DNA of 64,000 nt, from assembly GCF_943913955.1 (NCBI RefSeq), contig NZ_CALUAE010000018.1, positions 26,131 through 90,130 on the forward strand, in the 5' to 3' direction. The notes beneath the pieces were generated by a model. That model was not told the DNA's origin. It made no database searches and saw only the letters and a program-made list of their open reading frames with translations. This DNA is from Mycolicibacterium bacteremicum (GTDB lineage Bacteria; Actinomycetota; Actinomycetes; Mycobacteriales; Mycobacteriaceae). Shown here one piece after another: positions 59,456 through 64,000 of this stretch. Position numbers and translations under genes: made by a program. Each line of letters begins with the position of its first letter. Positions within the stretch are counted from its first letter, which is position 1.

Positions 59456-61191
59456 AAATCGCCTACATTCCCCAGGACGCACCGTTCAACGAGGACCAGC
59501 GTGCGTGGCTGTCCGGATTCCTGGCCGGGCTGCACTCGCGGCTGGCGATGAACGTCGCGCCGCCGCCCGCCGCGGTGGCCGATGCGCCGGCGTCGCGTCC
59601 GCCGCTGCGGATTCTCTACGGCACGCAGACCGGCAACGCCGAGGGCGTCGCCAACGACGCCGCCGCGGCCGCCAAGCTGCAGGGCTTCGACGTCAAGGTC
59701 AGCGGACTCGACGAGATCGAACTCGACGAGTTCGCGGGACTGAAATACGTGCTGATCGTGACGTCGACCTACGGCGAAGGGGAGATGCCCGACAACGCCG
59801 AACTGTTCTGGGAGGCGTTGTCGGCCAACACCGCTCCGCGCCTGGAGGGCGTGTCCTACGGGGTGCTCGCCCTCGGCGACACCAGCTACGACGAGTTCTG
59901 CCAGGCCGGCAAGTTGTTCGACATCCGGCTGGAGCAACTGGGCGCCACCCGGGTGGTCACCCGCACCGACTGCGATGTCGAGTACGAGGCGCACGCCGCG
60001 GAGTGGATCCAGGGCGCGCTGACCGCACTGGTGCCGACCTCGGGAGCCAGTGGCACCCCGAGCACGCCGCCGCCGAGCGCGGTCGCCCGGTCCGGGTGGA
60101 CACGCAAGAACCCGTTCGTCGCCCAACTCGCGGTCAACAGGCTGCTGTCGGGACCCGGTTCGGACAAGGAGATCCGGCACTTCGAGTTCGACCTCGCCGA
60201 CAGCGGTATCGAATACGAGGCCGGCGACGCGCTGGCGGTCATCCCGGAGAACGATCCGGCGCTGGTGGAGGCGATCGCCGAGCACTTCCGCGTCTCACCC
60301 GACACGCTGGTCGACGACCGGCCGCTGGGTGAACTGCTGGGCAGGCGCTACGAGATCAGTGCGCCGTCGAAGGACCTGCTGGGCGAGGTGGAGAAGCGCG
60401 CCGACAACGAGGAGCTCTCGCATGTGCTGCGCGGCGGGGTGAAGGAGACCCTGGAACGCTGGCTCTACGGCAAGGACATCCTGGACGTGCTGCGCATCGC
60501 CGGGGACGACCTGAGCCTGGAGGAATTCATCGGGCTGCTCAAACCCCTTGCGCACCGCGCGTATTCGATCTCATCGAGCGCACTCGCCCATCCCGACCGG
60601 ATCCACCTGACGGTGGCGAGCGTGCGCTACCAGAGCAACGGCCGTGCCCGTGGAGGTGTGTGTTCGACGTTCCTCGCCGACCGCAGCGGCACCGCAAAGA
60701 TCTTCCTGCAGCCCAACAAGTCCTTCCGGGTCCCCACCGACGGCGACGTGCCGATGATCATGGTCGGCCCCGGGACCGGCGTGGCCCCGTTCCGGGCGTT
60801 CCTGCAGGAGCGTGAGCACAGCGGTGCGCAGGGCCGGAACTGGCTGTTCTTCGGCGACCAGCATCGCGAACACGACTTCGCCTACGCCGACGAACTGCAG
60901 GCCTGGCAGGCCGGCGGTCTGCTGACCCGGCTCGATCTGGCGTTCTCCCGCGACCAGGCCGAGAAGGTCTACGTGCAGAGCAAGATGCTCGAGCACGGGG
61001 CCGAGGTGTTCACCTGGCTACAGGAGGGCGGGCACTTCTACGTCTGCGGCGACGCGACGCGGATGGCCAAGGACGTCGACAGGGCACTGCATCAACTCGT
61101 CGCCGCCCACGGCGGGATGAGTGCCGACGCGGCCACCGAGTACGTGAACTCGCTCAAGCGCGAGAAGCGCTACGTGCGCGACGTGTACTGA
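59452..61191 (+). CDS. diflavin NADPH reductase (CysJ-type sulfite reductase flavoprotein alpha)
   Basis: 579 residues from a GTG in a GTGA overlap with the glutamate synthase-like gene. N-terminal helix PFNEDQRAWLSGFLAGLHS is shared with CysJ proteins. Flavodoxin (FMN) domain: ILYGTQTGNAEGV. FAD domain: RAYSISSS and GGVCSTFLAD. NADPH domain: GPGTGVAPFRAFLQER and FYVCGDATRMAKDV, ending in KRYVRDVY with a C-terminal aromatic that stacks on FAD. CysJ normally reduces the sulfite reductase hemoprotein, but none is here. The coupling implies it reduces the GltB-like protein in place of GltD (inference). Confidence 0.88.
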   Translation: MKIAYIPQDAPFNEDQRAWLSGFLAGLHSRLAMNVAPPPAAVADAPASRPPLRILYGTQTGNAEGVANDAAAAAKLQGFDVKVSGLDEIELDEFAGLKYVLIVTSTYGEGEMPDNAELFWEALSANTAPRLEGVSYGVLALGDTSYDEFCQAGKLFDIRLEQLGATRVVTRTDCDVEYEAHAAEWIQGALTALVPTSGASGTPSTPPPSAVARSGWTRKNPFVAQLAVNRLLSGPGSDKEIRHFEFDLADSGIEYEAGDALAVIPENDPALVEAIAEHFRVSPDTLVDDRPLGELLGRRYEISAPSKDLLGEVEKRADNEELSHVLRGGVKETLERWLYGKDILDVLRIAGDDLSLEEFIGLLKPLAHRAYSISSSALAHPDRIHLTVASVRYQSNGRARGGVCSTFLADRSGTAKIFLQPNKSFRVPTDGDVPMIMVGPGTGVAPFRAFLQEREHSGAQGRNWLFFGDQHREHDFAYADELQAWQAGGLLTRLDLAFSRDQAEKVYVQSKMLEHGAEVFTWLQEGGHFYVCGDATRMAKDVDRALHQLVAAHGGMSADAATEYVNSLKREKRYVRDVY

Positions 61192-61203
61192 GCGGCGCCA
61201 CCG

Positions 61204-61701
61204 TCACGGCGGGGAGAGCTCGCCGCCGGGCGCCGGCGCGAAGTCGGTGACGGTCTGCGTCTCGGTCTGGGTCTCGGTGACCGTGCTCGGCGGGACGGTC
61301 GTCGTCGTGGTGGTGGTCGTGGTGGTGGTGCTCGACGTGGTGGTCGTCGTGGTGGCCGGTTCGGTGGTCGTGGTGGTCGTCGTGGGCGGCACCGTCTCGG
61401 TGACGGTGCTCGGCGCGACCGGCGCCCCGGGCACCGCGGTGGTGGTGCTGGTGGTCGTGGTGGTGGTCGTGGCCGGCCCGGAATCGGAGTCGTCGGAGGA
61501 CACCGCGCTGACGATGCCGTATCCGGCCAGCGCCAGGATGATGGCGGTGAGCGCGCCCAGCCCGACCAGCGCCGCCGGTCTCTGATACCAGGGCTGCACC
61601 GGTTCGACCGGGTACTGCGGGTCACCCAGATCGCTGTAATCGGCGTAGAGGGTGGGGTCGTCATGTGGATAGTCGTTCGGATCGCCCGGGCGCTCGGTCA
61701 T
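61204..61701 (-). CDS. single-pass membrane protein with Thr-rich extracellular tail
   Basis: 165 residues from the ATG at 61701. An acidic Pro/Asp/Tyr-rich cytoplasmic segment of about 40 residues is followed by one membrane helix (ALVGLGALTAIILALAGYG) and a tail of about 95 residues dominated by Thr runs, with interspersed Val, Glu and Pro (TVTETVPP repeats). The Thr runs come from GTGGTGGTC-like simple repeats in the DNA and may vary in length. O-mannosylation of such tails is common in mycobacteria. No domain is recognised. It diverges from the O-antigen-ligase-like gene. Confidence 0.78.
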   Translation of the reverse strand: MTERPGDPNDYPHDDPTLYADYSDLGDPQYPVEPVQPWYQRPAALVGLGALTAIILALAGYGIVSAVSSDDSDSGPATTTTTTTSTTTAVPGAPVAPSTVTETVPPTTTTTTTEPATTTTTTSSTTTTTTTTTTTVPPSTVTETQTETQTVTDFAPAPGGELSPP

Positions 61702-62047
61702 GACTGTCGATGGTAGGTCCTGTCGGCGCCGCCGATGGGCGGCACCGCGCACCGTGTTTACGCATTGCCGGGCATTCGGGAGCTTTCGCAGATCAGCCCC
61801 GGGGCGCAGCGGCGGCCGGATTTGCTGGCCAGCAACCGACTCAGCCGACCGTGACGGCGACTTCTGCGAGCCGTCTGACGAATCCCGTTCGGTACTAAGC
61901 GCGCCGGTAGGCGACAAGATGATGGGATCGGCGATGCAGCGGGTACCGGGGCGGTATCGTTCGTAGCTGGCAAAGCTCTCGGTCCGTGCCCGACAGCCCA
62001 GAGGGCCCCAGCGGGCCACGTCAGGTGCGGAAGGGGAGGAGGTTGCG
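61702..62047. other. 346-bp divergent intergenic region
   Basis: This spacer separates the Thr-rich protein from the polytopic membrane protein. It contains a perfect 14-bp palindrome TTGCTGGCCAGCAA at 61822-61835, a possible regulator site, and a strong ribosome site (GGGGAGGAGG) at its right end. I see no further gene, tRNA or known riboswitch in it. Confidence 0.6.
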
Positions 62048-63424
62048 GTGACGCTGATGACCGGCGTGGCACTGGCCTTCGTCCTCGTCGCGCTCGCCGT
62101 GATCGGCTTCCGGGTGGCCGTCGTCATCTACCGCAGACCGCAGCGCGGCCTGCTCATCCTGGCCGCGGCCACACCACTGAACGGATTGCTGGCCATCGCG
62201 CCGGTGCCGGGTTTCGTCGCCGGCTGGAAGGAAGGGCTGGTGCTGTTCACCGGTGTCTGCGCGGTGGCGCGTCGGGCCCGGTCGACCGGCAGCGTGCGGC
62301 CGCCGCTGCACGCCCCGTACTGGCCGGCCGCGGTACTGCTCGTCGCGATCGGCTGCGTGTCGGCGTTCGGTACGTTCGGGATCCTGGGCGCGGTGTCGGT
62401 CAAGGTCACCTTCTTCTACATCGGCCTGGTGGTCATCCTGTGGTTCGCGCCCTTCGACGCCCGGGACCGCGACGTGCTGGTCACCATCCTGATGGTGATG
62501 GCGATGTTCACCTCTGTGGTCGGACTCATCCAATTGGCCGCCGGGCCCGGCATTCTCATCGAACTCGGTTACTCCTATGGCAGGCAGGTCCGCACCGCGG
62601 GCGGCCTGCTGCGGGTGTTCAGTACCTTCAACCAGCCGTTCCCGTTCGGCCTCTACGTGATGCTGGGATTGTTGGTCGGCGGAGCGGTGGCGATGGCCGA
62701 GCCGCGTCGTCGCCGCAACGCGGTGTTCCTGATGTTCATCCCGGTGATGGTGCTCGCCATGCTGTCCTCGGTGGTGCGCGCCGCGATCCTGGGCCTGGCA
62801 GTCGGCCTGATCTGGTTGGCGCTGCGCCGTTTCCGCACCCTGGGCATCGGATTGCTGGTGCTGGCGGGTCTCACCGCGGTCATCCTGCCGCTGCTGCCGG
62901 CCAAGATCACCGGCACCTTCTTCTCGTCCAGCAGCCTCGGCGAGCGCAGTGCGGGCTGGAACGACATCATCGCCAGCATCCAGGTGCACCCGTTCGGCAC
63001 CGGTCTGGGCGCCAGCGGAGCCTCGGCCGACCGGATGGCCATCGCCGGCGGGACGACGTTCTCCGGACTGTCGACGAATTATCAACCCGACAACTACTAC
63101 ATGAAGATGCTCATCGAACTGGGACCGATCGGGCTGTGGCTGTTCCTGGCGATCGTCATCACCGCGCTCGTCTGGACCACCCGCTGCTCGGTGACGTTGC
63201 CGGGCCGCGACGGTGCGCTGGCCCTGGGGGTCAGCGCGTCGATCGTCGCGGCGCTGTTCGCCAGTGTGGTGGCGACGTACTTCGAGATCTTCCCGATCGA
63301 TGTCTACTTCTGGTTACTCCTAGGGGTGGTGGGATGCGCAGCAGCGCAACACGAATCACATTCGGGGCGCTTGCCCTTCGGCCGGGCGGCAGCGGAGTCC
63401 AGACCTATATCCGCGAGCTCCTGA
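62048..63424 (+). CDS. O-antigen ligase/polymerase-like polytopic membrane protein
   Basis: 458 residues from a GTG with GGAGGAGG upstream. About ten or eleven hydrophobic helices surround a large extracytoplasmic loop (residues about 295-350, from SSSSLGERSAGWNDII to DNYYMKMLIELGPIGLW). The loop has the layout of the Wzy_C/O-antigen ligase family, including the late Glu-Leu-Gly motif. It may join or polymerise glycans at the membrane. The C-terminus is hydrophilic and overlaps the glycosyltransferase gene by 91 nt. Confidence 0.82.
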   Translation: MTLMTGVALAFVLVALAVIGFRVAVVIYRRPQRGLLILAAATPLNGLLAIAPVPGFVAGWKEGLVLFTGVCAVARRARSTGSVRPPLHAPYWPAAVLLVAIGCVSAFGTFGILGAVSVKVTFFYIGLVVILWFAPFDARDRDVLVTILMVMAMFTSVVGLIQLAAGPGILIELGYSYGRQVRTAGGLLRVFSTFNQPFPFGLYVMLGLLVGGAVAMAEPRRRRNAVFLMFIPVMVLAMLSSVVRAAILGLAVGLIWLALRRFRTLGIGLLVLAGLTAVILPLLPAKITGTFFSSSSLGERSAGWNDIIASIQVHPFGTGLGASGASADRMAIAGGTTFSGLSTNYQPDNYYMKMLIELGPIGLWLFLAIVITALVWTTRCSVTLPGRDGALALGVSASIVAALFASVVATYFEIFPIDVYFWLLLGVVGCAAAQHESHSGRLPFGRAAAESRPISASS

Positions 63425-64000
63425 GGGAGCTGCCGCAGTTCCTCGACGGCACCGCGCTCAGTGCGCTGGTGCAACGCGATGCCGTCGGCGACCTGCCCGA
63501 GCAGGTCACGGCGATCCCGCGCCCGGTGTGCGACGGGGTGCGCCGCACCGTGCTGGGCGCCGTGCCGGACACCTCGGCGCAGATCTTCCACGGGCTCGAC
63601 GTCGACCTGCCGCTCTACACCAGGAGCGCGACGGTGTCGACGGTGCACGACACCTCGGTGTTCGACATGCCGACGGCCTCGAGCTGGTACCGGGCCAGGG
63701 GTGAACAGCTGCTGGTCCGGCATGCGCTGCGCAAAGCCGATGTGCTGCTGGCGGTTTCGGAATTCACCGCGGAGCGCATCAGGGCGATCAGCGGACGCTC
63801 GGCGGTGATCACCGAATTGGCGCCGGCCTCCTGGGCGCGCCCGCCGGATGCGGCCGCCGTCGCCGCGGTACGCGCGAAACACGATCTGCCGGAACGGTTC
63901 GTCCTGCAGGTCGGGACGGTGGAGCCGCGCAAGGATGTCGGGCTGGTCGCGGCGGCATCCGCGGCGATCGGCCTGCCCTGTGTGCTGGCCGGTGCCGGTT
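63334..64000 (+). CDS. glycosyltransferase (GT-B, family 4-like), 3' end outside window
   Basis: 222 codons from the ATG at 63334 to the window edge without a stop. GT-B features: GGSGVQTYIRELLRELP at the N-terminus (donor/acceptor loop), IFHGLDVDLPLY, LLAVSEFTAERI and the start of the C-terminal domain FVLQVGTVEPRKDVGLV. It would add a sugar to a lipid or glycan acceptor. The conserved GSGVQTY motif is encoded inside the 91-nt overlap with the membrane protein gene, so both frames are read there. Confidence 0.85.
   Translation, partial: MRSSATRITFGALALRPGGSGVQTYIRELLRELPQFLDGTALSALVQRDAVGDLPEQVTAIPRPVCDGVRRTVLGAVPDTSAQIFHGLDVDLPLYTRSATVSTVHDTSVFDMPTASSWYRARGEQLLVRHALRKADVLLAVSEFTAERIRAISGRSAVITELAPASWARPPDAAAVAAVRAKHDLPERFVLQVGTVEPRKDVGLVAAASAAIGLPCVLAGAG

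Noticed and set aside
59452..61191. identification of the gene after gltB as gltD
   Set aside because: The flavodoxin, FAD and NADPH motifs are those of CysJ-type diflavin reductases; GltD-type cluster and dinucleotide motifs are absent.
61247..61500. repetitive GTGGTGGTC tract as a microsatellite or CRISPR-like element
   Set aside because: It is coding simple sequence for Thr runs, with no regular spacers or leader.
1..64000. insertion sequences, prophage, tRNA, rRNA or CRISPR
   Set aside because: No transposase or integrase motifs, no cloverleaf sequence, and no regularly spaced repeats were found.

Overview
The window is high-GC actinobacterial DNA that reads as a fast-growing Mycobacterium (Mycolicibacterium). 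The supporting genes are a ligB-cstA neighbourhood, a close DevR/DosR homologue, tandem CYP136 genes beside a TetR regulator and an SDR, F420-type LLM enzymes, a mycofactocin-type SDR, and frequent GTG or overlapping ATGA starts. No tRNA, rRNA, insertion sequence, prophage or CRISPR array was seen.

Positions 1 to about 37,550 form a large lipid or steroid-like catabolic region. It holds five crotonases, a thiolase, an Ltp-type thiolase with a DUF35 partner (an aldolase-like pair), a probable two-subunit acyl-CoA dehydrogenase, two acyl-CoA ligases, three family-2 amidohydrolases, two aldehyde dehydrogenases, two P450s, a Rieske oxygenase, a flavin (Baeyer-Villiger-like) monooxygenase with an esterase, two LLM oxidoreductases, several SDRs and SnoaL-like proteins, a kinase-like protein, a carboxyltransferase and three TetR regulators. 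Most genes lie in tightly packed, often translationally coupled operons that diverge from short intergenic regions. Six of these promoter regions carry related 19-bp dyads (TACTG-like half, spacer, TACAGTA-like half), which suggests one regulon for the whole region, probably read by one or both of two paralogous TetR proteins at 3769-4524 and 18852-19553.

Positions 37,550 to 49,000 are mixed housekeeping and stress genes: cstA with its small YbdD-like partner, ligB, an orphan narJ-like chaperone, a flavin-binding PPOX protein preceded by a DosR box, an orphan DosR-type regulator, a membrane-anchored sulfite-oxidase-fold enzyme, an SDR, a duplicated metallopeptidase lipoprotein and a TauE-type permease. 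A stand-alone LeuA regulatory domain follows; its leader looks like a leaderless Ile-Leu-Val-Val attenuator.

Positions 49,000 to 53,800 hold two CYP136-type P450s, a divergent TetR and an SDR. The same perfect operator stands before both P450 genes. Positions 53,870 to 61,200 hold an unusually long glutamate-synthase-like protein, translationally coupled to a CysJ-type diflavin reductase instead of GltD and preceded by an IdeR-like iron box. The window ends with a Thr-rich membrane protein, an O-antigen-ligase-like polytopic protein and a truncated glycosyltransferase (envelope or exopolysaccharide functions).

Five large stem-loops sharing GCGAGC-type outer arms are scattered between genes and look like one mobile or terminator-like repeat family.
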